Shown one piece after another: positions 10,590 through 18,523 of a stretch of DNA of 40,301 nt; the first letter of the stretch is position 1, and each line of letters opens with the position of its first letter. The position numbers and the translations under genes are program-made. The DNA is from Rhodovulum robiginosum (GTDB lineage: Bacteria; Pseudomonadota; Alphaproteobacteria; Rhodobacterales; Rhodobacteraceae). The DNA lies in the NCBI RefSeq assembly GCF_003944755.1, contig NZ_RWGU01000049.1:344671-384971 (forward strand), read 5' to 3'. The notes under the pieces were generated by a model. That model ran no database searches and was not told where the DNA came from. It was given only the letters and a program-made list of their open reading frames with translations.

Positions 10590-12410
10590 CTAGCCCGCCG
10601 CGCGGGACTGGCGCTTGCGCTCATGCGGGTCGAGAAAGCGTTTGCGCAGGCGCACCGCGTTCGGCGTGACCTCGACCAGTTCGTCGTCGTCGATATAGGC
10701 GATGGCCTGTTCCAGGCTCATCGTCACAGGCGTCGTCAGGCGCACCGCCTCGTCGGTGCCAGAGGCGCGCACGTTGGTCAGCTTCTTGCCCTTCAGCGGG
10801 TTCACCTCGAGGTCGTTGTCGCGGGAATGCTCGCCGATGATCATGCCTTCGTAGACGGGTTCCTGCGCGCCGATGAACATCCGGCCGCGGTCTTCGAGGT
10901 TGAACAGCGCATAGGCCACCGAGGTACCGTTCTCCATCGAGATCAGCACGCCCGCGCGGCGGCCCGGGATCGGGCCCTTGAAAGGTGTCCAGCCGTGGAA
11001 GACGCGGTTCAGCACGCCGGTGCCGCGGGTGTCGGTCAGAAACTCGCCGTGATAGCCGATCAGCCCGCGCGAGGGCACATGGGCGATGATCCGGGTCTTG
11101 CCGGCGCCGGCGGGGCGCATCTCGACCATTTCGCCGCGGCGCGGGCCGGTCAGCTTTTCGATCACCACGCCGGAATATTCGTCGTCGACATCGACGGTGA
11201 CCTCTTCGACGGGCTCCAGCCGCTGGCCGTCTTCCTCGCGCATCAGCACCTGCGGGCGCGAGATCGACAACTCGAACCCCTCGCGGCGCATGTTCTCGAT
11301 CAGCACGCCCATCTGCAATTCGCCGCGCCCCGCGACCTCGAACGCCTCGCCGCCGGGCGTGTCGGTCACGCGGATGGCCACGTTCGACTCGGCCTCTTTC
11401 ATCAGCCGTTCGCGGATGACGCGCGATTGCACCTTCTTGCCGTCGCGCCCGGCCAGCGGGCTGTCATTGATGCCGAAGGTGACGGTGATGGTCGGCGGGT
11501 CGATCGGCTGGGCGGGCAGGGGCGTGTCGATCGCCTGCGCACAGATCGTGTCGGCCACGGTCGCCTTGGCCATGCCTGCCAGCGTGACGATGTCGCCCGC
11601 CTGGCCTGCGTCGATCGGCTGTTGCCCAAGGCCCCGGAAAGCCAGCACCTTGGAGACGCGGAAGTTCTCCAGCAGGTCGCCCTTGCGCGTCAGCGCCTTG
11701 ACCGTGTCGCCGGGCTTGATCCGGCCGCTTTCCACGCGGCCCGTCAGAAGGCGGCCCATGAACGGGTCGGCAGACAGGGTCGTGGCCAGCATCCGGAACG
11801 GCTCGTCCACATGGTGCAGCTGTTTCGGCGCCGGCACGTGGTCGAGGATCAGATCGAAGAGCGCGTGCAGATCCTTGCGCGTGCCGTCGAGCGTGGCGTC
11901 GGCCCAGCCGTCGCGCCCCGAGGCGTACATATGCGGGAAATCGAGCTGTTCGTCATTGGCACCGAGATTGGCGAAAAGGTCGAACACCTCGTCGAGCGCG
12001 CGGTCGGGCTCGGCATCGGGTTTGTCGACCTTGTTCAGCACCACGATGGGGCGCAGCCCGAGGGCCAGCGCCTTGCTGGTGACGAACTTGGTCTGGGGCA
12101 TCGGCCCCTCAGCGGCGTCGACCAGCAGCACCACGCCGTCGACCATGCTCAGGATGCGTTCGACCTCGCCGCCGAAATCGGCGTGGCCGGGTGTGTCGAC
12201 GATGTTCACCCGGTGCCCGTCCCATTCGACCGAGGTCGCCTTGGCCAGGATGGTGATCCCGCGCTCGCGTTCCAGGTCGTTGCTGTCCATCGCACGCTCG
12301 GCCACCGCCTGGTTTTCGCGGAATGCGCCCGACTGTTTCAATAGCTCGTCGACCAGCGTGGTCTTGCCGTGGTCCACGTGTGCGATGATCGCGATATTGC
12401 GAAGGTCCAT
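10590..12410 (-). CDS. typA: ribosome-binding GTPase TypA/BipA
   Basis: A translational GTPase of 606 residues. G-domain motifs are present at the N-terminus: G1 [10 protein letters not shown], the G2 region with RERGITI, G3 DTPGHADF and G4 NKVDK. EF-G-like beta-barrel domains follow, then the TypA-specific C-terminal domain with [12 protein letters not shown] and [14 protein letters not shown]. The family binds the ribosome and helps 50S assembly and growth in the cold or under stress. Length and order match E. coli BipA. It lies downstream of an SMR-family gene on the same strand (71-base gap), so a shared transcript is possible. Confidence 0.97.
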   Translation of the reverse strand: MDLRNIAIIAHVDHGKTTLVDELLKQSGAFRENQAVAERAMDSNDLERERGITILAKATSVEWDGHRVNIVDTPGHADFGGEVERILSMVDGVVLLVDAAEGPMPQTKFVTSKALALGLRPIVVLNKVDKPDAEPDRALDEVFDLFANLGANDEQLDFPHMYASGRDGWADATLDGTRKDLHALFDLILDHVPAPKQLHHVDEPFRMLATTLSADPFMGRLLTGRVESGRIKPGDTVKALTRKGDLLENFRVSKVLAFRGLGQQPIDAGQAGDIVTLAGMAKATVADTICAQAIDTPLPAQPIDPPTITVTFGINDSPLAGRDGKKVQSRVIRERLMKEAESNVAIRVTDTPGGEAFEVAGRGELQMGVLIENMRREGFELSISRPQVLMREEDGQRLEPVEEVTVDVDDEYSGVVIEKLTGPRRGEMVEMRPAGAGKTRIIAHVPSRGLIGYHGEFLTDTRGTGVLNRVFHGWTPFKGPIPGRRAGVLISMENGTSVAYALFNLEDRGRMFIGAQEPVYEGMIIGEHSRDNDLEVNPLKGKKLTNVRASGTDEAVRLTTPVTMSLEQAIAYIDDDELVEVTPNAVRLRKRFLDPHERKRQSRAAG

Positions 12411-12481
12411 AGTTGTGTCTGCCTGAAGGGAGGGTTGCCGTGGCGATAGAGGGTTTCGCCCCGAAAGGCCAGCGCCAATGC

Positions 12482-12817
12482 TCAGTGGGTCGCGGAATTC
12501 GAAAACAGGTGAATCACCGCGATGCCGGCGATGATCATCGCCATGCCGAGCAGCGCGGCCAGGTCTATGCGCTGGCCGAAAAAGACCCAGCCGATGGCCG
12601 CGATCAGCACGATGCCGAGGCCCGACCAGATGGCGTAAGCGACCCCCACGGGGATGGATCTGAGAGCGAAGGCAAGGAAATAGAACGACAATGCATAGCC
12701 CACCACGACGATGACCGACGGTACCAGCCGTGTGAATTGCTGGCTGGCCTGCAGCGCCGAGGTGCCCACGGTCTCGGTCAGGATCGCCAGCATCAGAAAG
12801 AGATAGGCTTTGGGCAT
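12482..12817 (-). CDS. SMR-family multidrug/guanidinium exporter
   Basis: A 111-residue inner-membrane protein with four predicted helices. The essential proton- and cation-coupling Glu is present as Glu15 in LAILTETVGT, equivalent to EmrE Glu14. The segments YALSFYFLAFALRSIPVGVAYAIWSGLG and WVFFGQRIDLAALLGMAMI match the EmrE/SugE family pattern. Such proteins work as dual-topology dimers exporting quaternary ammonium compounds or guanidinium. The substrate cannot be assigned from sequence alone. The gene starts 17 bases after the stop of the YitT-like gene, so the two are probably one transcript. Confidence 0.93.
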   Translation of the reverse strand: MPKAYLFLMLAILTETVGTSALQASQQFTRLVPSVIVVVGYALSFYFLAFALRSIPVGVAYAIWSGLGIVLIAAIGWVFFGQRIDLAALLGMAMIIAGIAVIHLFSNSATH

Positions 12818-12834
12818 CCGCGGGCTCCGGGAGT

Positions 12835-13449
12835 TTAGCGCACGATATAGCGGTCGCGGCGGTGGTTGGTGGCGATGATGATATTGAGCACGGCCGCGCC
12901 GATCAGGGAATAGAGCACGGTCATCGGCGCCATGACGGCCAGCGCCAGCGCAAACACCACCGCGTCAAAACCGAGCTGGACCCAGCCCGCCTTGATGCCG
13001 CGGGTATCTTGCAGCCAGAATGCGACGATGCCCACGCCGCCGAGGCTGGCGCCGTGCCGGAAGAGCGCGAGAAGCCCCGCGCCGGCGGTCACGCCGGCAA
13101 GGATGGCGCCGACCAGCGGGTGGACGGTTTCCAGCTGCAAGACCTTCGGCAGGATCTCGGTGAAGAGCGACAACAGGCCCACGGCCGAAAAGGTCTTGAC
13201 CGTGAAGGCCCAGCCCACCCGGCGCAGCGCCAGCCAGTAGAACGGCAGGTTGAGCGCGAAGAATATCAGCCCGAACGACAGGCCGCTGGCATAGGACGCC
13301 ACCAGCGACAGCCCGGCGATCTGGCCGGTGGTCAGCCCGGCGCTTTGCAGAAGCTGCACCGAGAGCGCCACCAGCAGGGTGCCCACGAATAGGCCCTGTG
13401 CGTCTTCCGCGAGCGAATGGCGCGGCGGTGTCTGGGGACGATTCGCCAT
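12835..13449 (-). CDS. YitT-like integral membrane protein
   Basis: A 204-residue protein with about five or six membrane helices. Features of the YitT/DUF161 group are an N-terminal GTLLVALSVQLLQSAGLTTGQIAGLSLV segment, an early NLPFYWLALRRVGW motif and a central GASLGGVGIVAFWLQ. Function in the family is unknown; a transporter is often supposed. ATG 13449 is chosen because the upstream in-frame extension to 13539 is charged, not conserved-looking, and crosses a hairpin. It probably shares a transcript with the SMR gene downstream. Confidence 0.82.
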   Translation of the reverse strand: MANRPQTPPRHSLAEDAQGLFVGTLLVALSVQLLQSAGLTTGQIAGLSLVASYASGLSFGLIFFALNLPFYWLALRRVGWAFTVKTFSAVGLLSLFTEILPKVLQLETVHPLVGAILAGVTAGAGLLALFRHGASLGGVGIVAFWLQDTRGIKAGWVQLGFDAVVFALALAVMAPMTVLYSLIGAAVLNIIIATNHRRDRYIVR

Positions 13450-13487
13450 GGCAGCCAAATCGCGCCTCAAGCGACGCTTGTCCAGAG

Positions 13488-13513
13488 CGCCCGCAGGGCC
13501 GGCGGGCGTTTTT
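13488..13513 (+). terminator. plus-strand terminator-like hairpin upstream of the YitT gene
   Basis: Stem CGCCCGC/GCGGGCG, 7-base loop, then TTTTT at 13509-13513, in plus orientation. No plus-strand gene ends nearby, so its role is unclear. On the minus strand it would be a leader hairpin of the YitT gene. Confidence 0.45.
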
Positions 13514-13687
13514 GTTGTTTGGGATAGATGCAATAACACAACTTGCGCGGGTTTGTGTCCGGTCGGCGAACAATAGGGCGAAAAGCATCCCGCAAATTTT
13601 GGGCGCGCTCCGTCGGATGGTAGTTTCCAGATCTTGGTAAATCATTTTGAGTATCCTGTTTTATTTCAATTGCAGGAGACCCTAGAC

Positions 13688-14275
13688 ATGGGAATAAAGA
13701 CGACCCTTGCGGCCACCGCGCTTGCGCTGGCCGCCTCACCCGCCTTTGCGACGACGGAGCTTCTGACTTTCGAGGAGTTCGCAGACGGCGATCTCATCAC
13801 AACGGTCGGCAATGCGACCTTCACGACCAATGGCGCGACCGAAGTCTATGACTTCGGCGGCAGCTACGCCCAGTCGGGAGTGAATACCATCGCTCCCGAC
13901 GCGTCGGGCGGTTCGTTCAATGGCGATCTCTACGTCGATTTCTTCGAGGCCGTTTCTGACCTGTCCTTTTGGTCGGGTGGGGATGACACCGCCGGCACGC
14001 AGGCCACCATCAACGTCTTTGTCGGTGGGCTGTTCGACACTGCGGTCGCCCTGTCGGGCGACGGAGACGCGACCACCACCGAATTCCACGACCTGTCGGC
14101 CTTTGTCGACGTGACGCGGATCGAGGTGGTGAACGTGGTCGATGACTTCGGCCTCGTTTACGACGATTTCTCGTATTCCTACGCGGTGGACGTGGTGCCG
14201 CTTCCGGCCAGCGGCGTGCTTCTGCTGTCCGGTCTGGCCGCGGTGGGCTTCGGCCGCCGCCGCCGCCGCGGCTAA
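13688..14275 (+). CDS. exported VPLPA-CTERM sorting-domain protein
   Basis: A 195-residue secreted protein. It has a signal peptide ending near ASPAFA (residue 21), an acidic beta-rich body with many Asp, Gly, Thr and aromatic residues and no Cys, and a C-terminal tripartite sorting signal. The signal reads VVPLPASGVLLLSGLAAVGF followed by a run of Arg. VPLPA-CTERM signals occur in Rhodobacterales and are thought to be processed by exosortase-type enzymes that place proteins at the cell surface or in the matrix. The body (opening TTELLTFEEFADGDLIT) resembles other short PEP-CTERM exoproteins but has no assigned activity. ATG 13688 follows AGGAG at 13673-13677. It stands alone with its own terminator. 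Confidence 0.9.
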   Translation: MGIKTTLAATALALAASPAFATTELLTFEEFADGDLITTVGNATFTTNGATEVYDFGGSYAQSGVNTIAPDASGGSFNGDLYVDFFEAVSDLSFWSGGDDTAGTQATINVFVGGLFDTAVALSGDGDATTTEFHDLSAFVDVTRIEVVNVVDDFGLVYDDFSYSYAVDVVPLPASGVLLLSGLAAVGFGRRRRRG

Positions 14276-14319
14276 GGGCGGGCGATCCGAACCTGGCCGT
14301 CTGACGCCAAAAAACCGAA

Positions 14320-14354
14320 CGGCCCGCCGGGATTGCACCGGCGGGCCGCTTTTT
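14320..14354. terminator. bidirectional terminator between VPLPA gene and icd
   Basis: Perfect 11-bp GC-rich stem (14320-14330 with 14338-14348), 7-base loop. A T-run follows on the plus strand (CTTTTT), and an A-run at 14309-14314 gives a T-run on the minus strand. It serves both convergent genes. Confidence 0.9.
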
Positions 14355-14389
14355 CGTATACGTGTCGCGTGCCGGGCCGTGCCGGCGTC

Positions 14390-15604
14390 TCAGCCTGCCA
14401 GCGCCTTGTTCAGGTTCTCGTCGACCTTTTCGAGAAAGCCCATGGTGGTCAGCCATTTCTGGTTGGGCCCGACCAGCAGCGCGAGGTCCTTGGTCATGAA
14501 GCCGGCCTCGACCGTATCGACCACGGTCTTTTCGAGCGTCTCGGCGAAATGCATGAGCTGGTCGTTGCCGTCGAGCTTGGCGCGGTGCTTGAGGCCGCCC
14601 GTCCAGGCGAAGATCGAGGCGATCGAGTTGGTCGAGGTCTGTTCGCCCTTCTGGTGCTGGCGGTAGTGGCGTGTGACGGTGCCATGCGCGGCCTCGGCCT
14701 CGACGATCTTGCCGTCGGGCGTCATCAACTGCGAGGTCATCAGCCCGAGCGAGCCGAAGCCCTGCGCCACGGTGTCGGACTGCACGTCGCCATCGTAGTT
14801 CTTGCAGGCCCAGACGAAGCCGCCGTTCCACTTCATCGCGCAGGCGACCATGTCGTCGATCAGGCGGTGTTCGTAGGTGATGCCGGCCGCCTTGAACTTG
14901 TCGGCGAATTCCTCGTCGAAGACCTGCTGGAACAGGATCATGAACTGGCCGTCATACTGTTTCAGGATCGTGTTCTTGGTCGAGAGATAAAGCGGCCAGC
15001 CCATGCTGAGCGCGTAATTCATCGAGGCGCGGGCGAAATCCCTGATCGAGTCGTCGAGGTTGTACATGCCCATGTAGACGCCCGAGGACGGGGCCTTGAA
15101 CACCTCTTCCTCGATCACGGTGCCATCCTCGCCCACGAATTTCATGCTGAGCGTGCCGGGGCCGGGAAATTTCATGTCGGTCGCGCGGTACTGGTCGCCG
15201 TATGCGTGACGGCCGATCACGATGGGCCGGGTCCAGCCGGGCACCAGGCGCGGGACGTTCTTGCAGATGATCGGCGCGCGGAACACTACGCCGCCCAGGA
15301 TGTTGCGGATCGTGCCGTTGGGGCTGCGCCACATCTTCTTGAGGCCGAATTCCTCGACCCGGGCTTCGTCCGGGGTAATCGTGGCGCATTTCACGCCGAC
15401 GCCGATCTCCTTGATCTTCTCCGCCGCGTCGACGGTGATCTGGTCGTTGGTCCGGTCGCGTTCCTCGATGCCGAGGTCGTAATAGAGAAGGTCGACATCG
15501 AGATACGGCAGGATGAGCTTTTTCTTGATGAAGTCCCAGATGATGCGGGTCATCTCGTCGCCGTCGAGTTCGACGACCGGGTTTTCGACTTTGATCTTCG
15601 ACAT
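14390..15604 (-). CDS. icd: NADP-dependent isocitrate dehydrogenase
   Basis: A TCA-cycle enzyme of 404 residues converting isocitrate to 2-oxoglutarate, CO2 and NADPH. The start [19 protein letters not shown] and motifs such as [36 protein letters not shown] and [12 protein letters not shown] mark the eukaryote-like type II homodimeric form common in Alphaproteobacteria, not the E. coli type I enzyme. Substrate-binding Ser and Arg residues are present in SPNGTIRN. It is a single gene ending at the bidirectional terminator. The 206-base upstream region has AT-richer patches near 15690 that may hold its promoter, but no clear hexamer pair. Confidence 0.97.
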   Translation of the reverse strand: MSKIKVENPVVELDGDEMTRIIWDFIKKKLILPYLDVDLLYYDLGIEERDRTNDQITVDAAEKIKEIGVGVKCATITPDEARVEEFGLKKMWRSPNGTIRNILGGVVFRAPIICKNVPRLVPGWTRPIVIGRHAYGDQYRATDMKFPGPGTLSMKFVGEDGTVIEEEVFKAPSSGVYMGMYNLDDSIRDFARASMNYALSMGWPLYLSTKNTILKQYDGQFMILFQQVFDEEFADKFKAAGITYEHRLIDDMVACAMKWNGGFVWACKNYDGDVQSDTVAQGFGSLGLMTSQLMTPDGKIVEAEAAHGTVTRHYRQHQKGEQTSTNSIASIFAWTGGLKHRAKLDGNDQLMHFAETLEKTVVDTVEAGFMTKDLALLVGPNQKWLTTMGFLEKVDENLNKALAG

Positions 15605-15810
15605 TATGCCCTCGTTTGGATGGCGGGAATCGCGCTTCGGCTGGGTGATAGCCGATTTCGGCGGTATGGGCTAGAGCGGTATGCCTTTGTATACTGAGCG
15701 CCGCGGAAAGCTTGCGCGCGCCGCAAAACCATCGCAGCGGATTTTGCCAGGTGTTTTCGAATAACACGCGGGACGAGACGGCCGCGTGCCGCGCCCCCGC
15801 GTGTAAAGGG

Positions 15811-16056
15811 TTAGCTTTCTTGCTCGGCCTGTCCGGGCTGGGCGGAGGCCTGTTCCAGCTTGCGGCCCATCACGGTCCGCCCGCGCTGCAGCGCCCTGCG
15901 GAACCGCACCGCGGTCATGAACGCTTCTTGCGTGGTGGGCGAGATCTCTCCGATCGCCCTCGACATCTCGTCGACCAGCCGCTCGTCGTCCAGACGTCCG
16001 GCCGCCTCCAGCGCCTCCTTGGCCAGCGCATCGGCGAGTTCTTCGAGTGCCGCCAT
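15811..16056 (-). CDS. small helical hypothetical protein
   Basis: An 81-residue, probably all-helical, hydrophilic protein with no Cys. It reads as two helices rich in Ala, Glu and Arg (ELADALAKEALEAAGRL and FMTAVRFRRALQRGRTVM) followed by a polar tail. I do not recognise the family. An AAGGAG ribosome site lies eight bases before the ATG. It starts 12 bases after the alpha/beta hydrolase stop, so it is probably translated from the same transcript. Coding is supported by spacing and ribosome site rather than by a known homolog. Confidence 0.65.
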   Translation of the reverse strand: MAALEELADALAKEALEAAGRLDDERLVDEMSRAIGEISPTTQEAFMTAVRFRRALQRGRTVMGRKLEQASAQPGQAEQES

Positions 16057-16068
16057 CGGCCTGGCTCC

Positions 16069-16722
16069 TTACCGTGTGAGTTCGGTCAGCCGGCGCCGGA
16101 CATAGGCGTCGACGATCTCGATCATCTGTTCGAGTTGGTCGTCCTCGAAGAAATGGCCCGCACCCTCGATTTCCTCGTGGGTGACCGTGATGCCCTTCTG
16201 CTCGTGCAGCTTGTCCACCAGCGCGTGGGTGTCGGCGGGCGGGGCCACCCGGTCGGCGGTGCCGTTGATGATGAGCCCGGACGAGGGGCAGGGCGCGAGA
16301 AAGGAAAAATCGTACATGTTCGCCGGCGGGCTGACCGAGACGAAGCCGGTGATCTCGGGCCGGCGCATCAAGAGCTGCATGCCGATCCAGGCCCCGAACG
16401 AGAACCCCGCCACCCAGCAGTGCTTGGCGTTCTGGTTCATCGACTGGAGGTAGTCCAGCGCCGAGGCGGCGTCGGACAATTCGCCCACGCCCTGGTCGTA
16501 CTCGCCCTGGCTGCGGCCGACGCCGCGGAAATTGAAGCGCAGAACGGTAAAGCCCATGTCGTAGAACGCGTAGTGCAGACGGTGCACCACGCGGTTGTTC
16601 ATCGTGCCGCCGAATTGCGGATGCGGATGCAGCACGATGGCGATCGGCGCGTCCTTTTCCTTTTGCGGATGATAGCGGCCTTCGAGCCGTCCTTCGGGGC
16701 CGGGGAAGATGACCTCGGGCAT
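16069..16722 (-). CDS. alpha/beta hydrolase (dienelactone hydrolase-like)
   Basis: A cytoplasmic protein of 217 residues with the alpha/beta hydrolase fold. The oxyanion region is HPHPQFGGTMNNRVV, the nucleophile elbow is GFSFGAW (Ser), the acid Asp lies in INGTADRVAPP, and the catalytic His in GAGHFF. The HPHP...GGTMNN pattern is characteristic of a bacterial subgroup whose substrates are unknown. No signal peptide is seen. It is divergent from iscR, sharing a 146-base intergenic region, and precedes a small helical protein gene. An esterase or thioesterase role is inferred only from the fold. Confidence 0.85.
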   Translation of the reverse strand: MPEVIFPGPEGRLEGRYHPQKEKDAPIAIVLHPHPQFGGTMNNRVVHRLHYAFYDMGFTVLRFNFRGVGRSQGEYDQGVGELSDAASALDYLQSMNQNAKHCWVAGFSFGAWIGMQLLMRRPEITGFVSVSPPANMYDFSFLAPCPSSGLIINGTADRVAPPADTHALVDKLHEQKGITVTHEEIEGAGHFFEDDQLEQMIEIVDAYVRRRLTELTR

Positions 16723-16757
16723 GATCTACTCTTTTCTCACGGCGCCGAACGTAAATC

Positions 16758-16786
16758 TTGACAAATTTCGTCGGACTACCTAATAC
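16758..16786 (+). promoter_or_regulatory. iscR-suf operon promoter
   Basis: TTGACA (16758-16763) and TAATAC (16781-16786) with a 17-base spacer make a near-consensus sigma-70 promoter. It lies about 80 bases upstream of the iscR start. It is the strongest promoter-like sequence in the window. Confidence 0.8.
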
Positions 16787-16795
16787 AACGGACGC

Positions 16796-16809
16796 GTCGG
16801 CACGCCGAC
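16796..16809 (+). promoter_or_regulatory. palindrome just downstream of the iscR -10 element
   Basis: GTCGGC-AC-GCCGAC is a perfect 6-bp inverted repeat around positions +3 to +16 of the predicted transcript. Its position fits a repressor site. It does not match the E. coli IscR consensus. Confidence 0.4.
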
Positions 16810-16868
16810 TGGGCTGTGTTGAGTTAAAGACCCGACCGCGTGCCGTCAACCATGGACGGAGACAGGGT

Positions 16869-17330
16869 ATGAAGCTCAGCACCAAGGGGCGTTACGCAAT
16901 GGTGGCGCTGGTCGATCTGGCGCTGCAGCCCGAGGACGGGCTGACCTCGCTGGCCGAGGTGTCGCGCCGACAGGACATCTCTCTGCCCTATCTCGAACAG
17001 CTCTTCGTCAAGCTGCGCCGCGCCGGGCTCGTAGAATCGGTGCGCGGCCCGGGCGGCGGTTACCGGCTGGCGCGGCGCGCGTCGGATATCAGGGTGGGCG
17101 ACATCCTGGGCGCGGTCGACGAGACGGTAAGCGCGATGCACACGGGCGCGGGCGCCTCGGGCGCGACCTCCGGGTCGCGCGCGCAGTCGCTGACCAACCG
17201 GCTGTGGGAGGGGCTGTCGGCCCATGTCTACGTGTTCTTGCACCAGACCCGGCTGTCGGACGTGGTGTCCAACGACCTTGCGCCCTGTCCCGCGGTGCCG
17301 GCGCTGCTGGAGGTGGTCGATGACGCGTAA
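16869..17330 (+). CDS. iscR: Rrf2-family regulator IscR, atypical (no ligand Cys triad)
   Basis: A DNA-binding regulator of Fe-S biogenesis, 153 residues. The winged helix starts KLSTKGRYAMVALVDLA, with recognition-helix region ISLPYLEQLFVKLRRAGLV and wing GPGGGYRLAR, all typical of IscR/Rrf2. E. coli IscR binds a [2Fe-2S] cluster with Cys92, Cys98, Cys104 and His107. Here the matching stretch (residues 88-110, MHTGAGASGAT...LTN) has no Cys and no equivalent His. The only Cys is Cys140 near the C-terminus. Rhodobacter IscR is known to lack most ligand Cys yet bind a cluster and repress iron-sulfur genes, so the same is inferred here. It heads the suf operon and probably represses its own promoter. 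Confidence 0.93.
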   Translation: MKLSTKGRYAMVALVDLALQPEDGLTSLAEVSRRQDISLPYLEQLFVKLRRAGLVESVRGPGGGYRLARRASDIRVGDILGAVDETVSAMHTGAGASGATSGSRAQSLTNRLWEGLSAHVYVFLHQTRLSDVVSNDLAPCPAVPALLEVVDDA

Positions 17331-17408
17331 GGGGGCGCTGCCCCCGTCCGCGGCTATGCGCCGCGGACTCCCCCGGGATATTTCCGGCCAGAAGAAGGTG
17401 GGGGCGCT
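17331..17408. repeat. palindromic intergenic element between iscR and the desulfurase gene
   Basis: The whole 78-base gap is made of inverted repeats. These are GGGGGC-GCT-GCCCCC, then a perfect 9-bp stem GTCCGCGGC/GCCGCGGAC with a 5-base loop (17346-17368), then a CTCCCCCGGGATATTTCCGG stretch ending before GGTGGGGGCG. From memory, closely similar stretches recur between genes in Rhodobacteraceae genomes. It could act as an mRNA-stability or attenuation element. Confidence 0.6.
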
Positions 17409-18458
17409 GTGAGCCCTGCGCGCGTCTATCTCGACTGGAACGCGACGGCGCCGTTGAGGCCCGAGGCGCGCGCGGCGATGGCCGCGGCGATGGACGTGGT
17501 CGGCAACCCCTCGTCGGTCCATGCCGAGGGGCGCGCCGCACGCGCCCTGGTCGAACGGGCGCGCGGACAAGTTGCCGCGGCGCTGGGGGCCGAGGGGGCG
17601 GATATCGTGTTTACCTCGGGCGCCAGCGAGGCGGCGGCGCTGGCCTGCGCCGGACGGGGCCTGGTGGCCGGCGGTATCGAGCATGACGCGGTGGCCGCCT
17701 GGGTCGAGCCCACGCTGCCGGTGGACGGGCAGGGCCGCGTGGCGGTGGCCGAGCCCGCGCGCACCGCGCTGCAGCTGGCCAATTCCGAGACCGGCGTGGT
17801 GCAGGATTTGCCGCGGGGTATCGCGGTGTGCGACATGACGCAGGCTTTCGGAAAGCTCCCGGTGGCGTTCAATTGGCTGGAGGCCGAGATGGCGCTGGTC
17901 TCGGCGCACAAGCTGGGCGGACCGAAGGGTATCGGTGCGCTGGTGGTGCGGCCCGGCACCGATCTGGCCGCGCAGATCCGCGGCGGCGGGCAGGAGATGG
18001 GGCGACGGGCCGGCACGGAGAACCTGATCGGGATCGCCGGATTCGGCGCCGCGGCCGAGGCGGCGGCGCGCGATCTGGCGGCGGGCGTGTGGGAACGGGT
18101 TGCAAAACTTAGAACAGTTCTAGAAAAAGGGCTTGAGGCGAGCGCAAATAAGACTATTTTTGTCGGGAAAGGCGCGCAGCGTCTGCCGAACACCAGCTGC
18201 TTCGCCACGCCGGGCTGGAAGGGCGAGACGCAGGTGATGCAGATGGACCTGGCCGGCTTTGCGGTTTCCGCGGGATCGGCCTGTTCCAGCGGCAAGCTGC
18301 GCGAAAGCCGCGTGCTCATGGCCATGGGCCACGACGCCGCGACCGCGGCCGGGGCGATCCGGGTGTCGCTGGGGCCGGAGACGCGCGAAGAGGATGTGCT
18401 GCGCTTTGCCGAGGCGTGGCTGGCGAAGGAAAAGAGGTTTCGGGCCCGCGCGGCCTGA
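17409..18458 (+). CDS. cysteine desulfurase (NifS/IscS type)
   Basis: A PLP enzyme of 349 residues that removes sulfur from cysteine for Fe-S assembly. Visible features are [14 protein letters not shown] at the start, [14 protein letters not shown], the pyridoxal Lys168 in [10 protein letters not shown], and the sulfur-accepting Cys292 in [12 protein letters not shown] on the group I active-site loop. It is about 40-50 residues shorter than E. coli IscS. The start is a GTG 78 bases after the iscR stop. It is the first of two desulfurases in this operon; the other is group II SufS. An AT-rich patch with rare codons (18099-18170) interrupts its GC-rich composition. Confidence 0.92.
   Translation: MSPARVYLDWNATAPLRPEARAAMAAAMDVVGNPSSVHAEGRAARALVERARGQVAAALGAEGADIVFTSGASEAAALACAGRGLVAGGIEHDAVAAWVEPTLPVDGQGRVAVAEPARTALQLANSETGVVQDLPRGIAVCDMTQAFGKLPVAFNWLEAEMALVSAHKLGGPKGIGALVVRPGTDLAAQIRGGGQEMGRRAGTENLIGIAGFGAAAEAAARDLAAGVWERVAKLRTVLEKGLEASANKTIFVGKGAQRLPNTSCFATPGWKGETQVMQMDLAGFAVSAGSACSSGKLRESRVLMAMGHDAATAAGAIRVSLGPETREEDVLRFAEAWLAKEKRFRARAA
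18133..18160 (+). promoter_or_regulatory. possible internal promoter for sufB
   Basis: TTGAGG and TATTTT spaced by 16 bases lie in an AT-rich patch inside the desulfurase gene, about 365 bases before sufB. It could give sufB-onward transcription independent of iscR. The evidence is composition and hexamer resemblance only. Confidence 0.25.
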
Positions 18459-18473
18459 CCGCAAGGACAAACG

Positions 18474-18495
18474 GCCCCGGCCAGCCGGCCGGGGC
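18474..18495 (+). other. GC-rich hairpin before sufB
   Basis: Perfect 9-bp stem (18474-18482 with 18487-18495) and 4-base loop, without a T-run. It lies in the 65-base gap between the desulfurase stop and the sufB start. An RNA-processing or stability element is more likely than a terminator. Confidence 0.5.
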
Positions 18496-18523
18496 GCTCA
18501 GATCAGAGAGGCGTGAAACCGCG

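Noticed and set aside
10569-12344. A plus-strand open frame of 591 codons opposite typA
   Set aside because: Shadow of typA; His- and Arg-rich without recognisable domains.
16758-16810. E. coli-type IscR binding site at the suf promoter
   Set aside because: No match to the E. coli type 1 consensus; only an unrelated palindrome is present.
18110-18122. GAAC/GTTC palindrome in the desulfurase gene as an SOS box
   Set aside because: The alphaproteobacterial box needs direct GTTC-N7-GTTC repeats; here the halves are inverted and one base apart.
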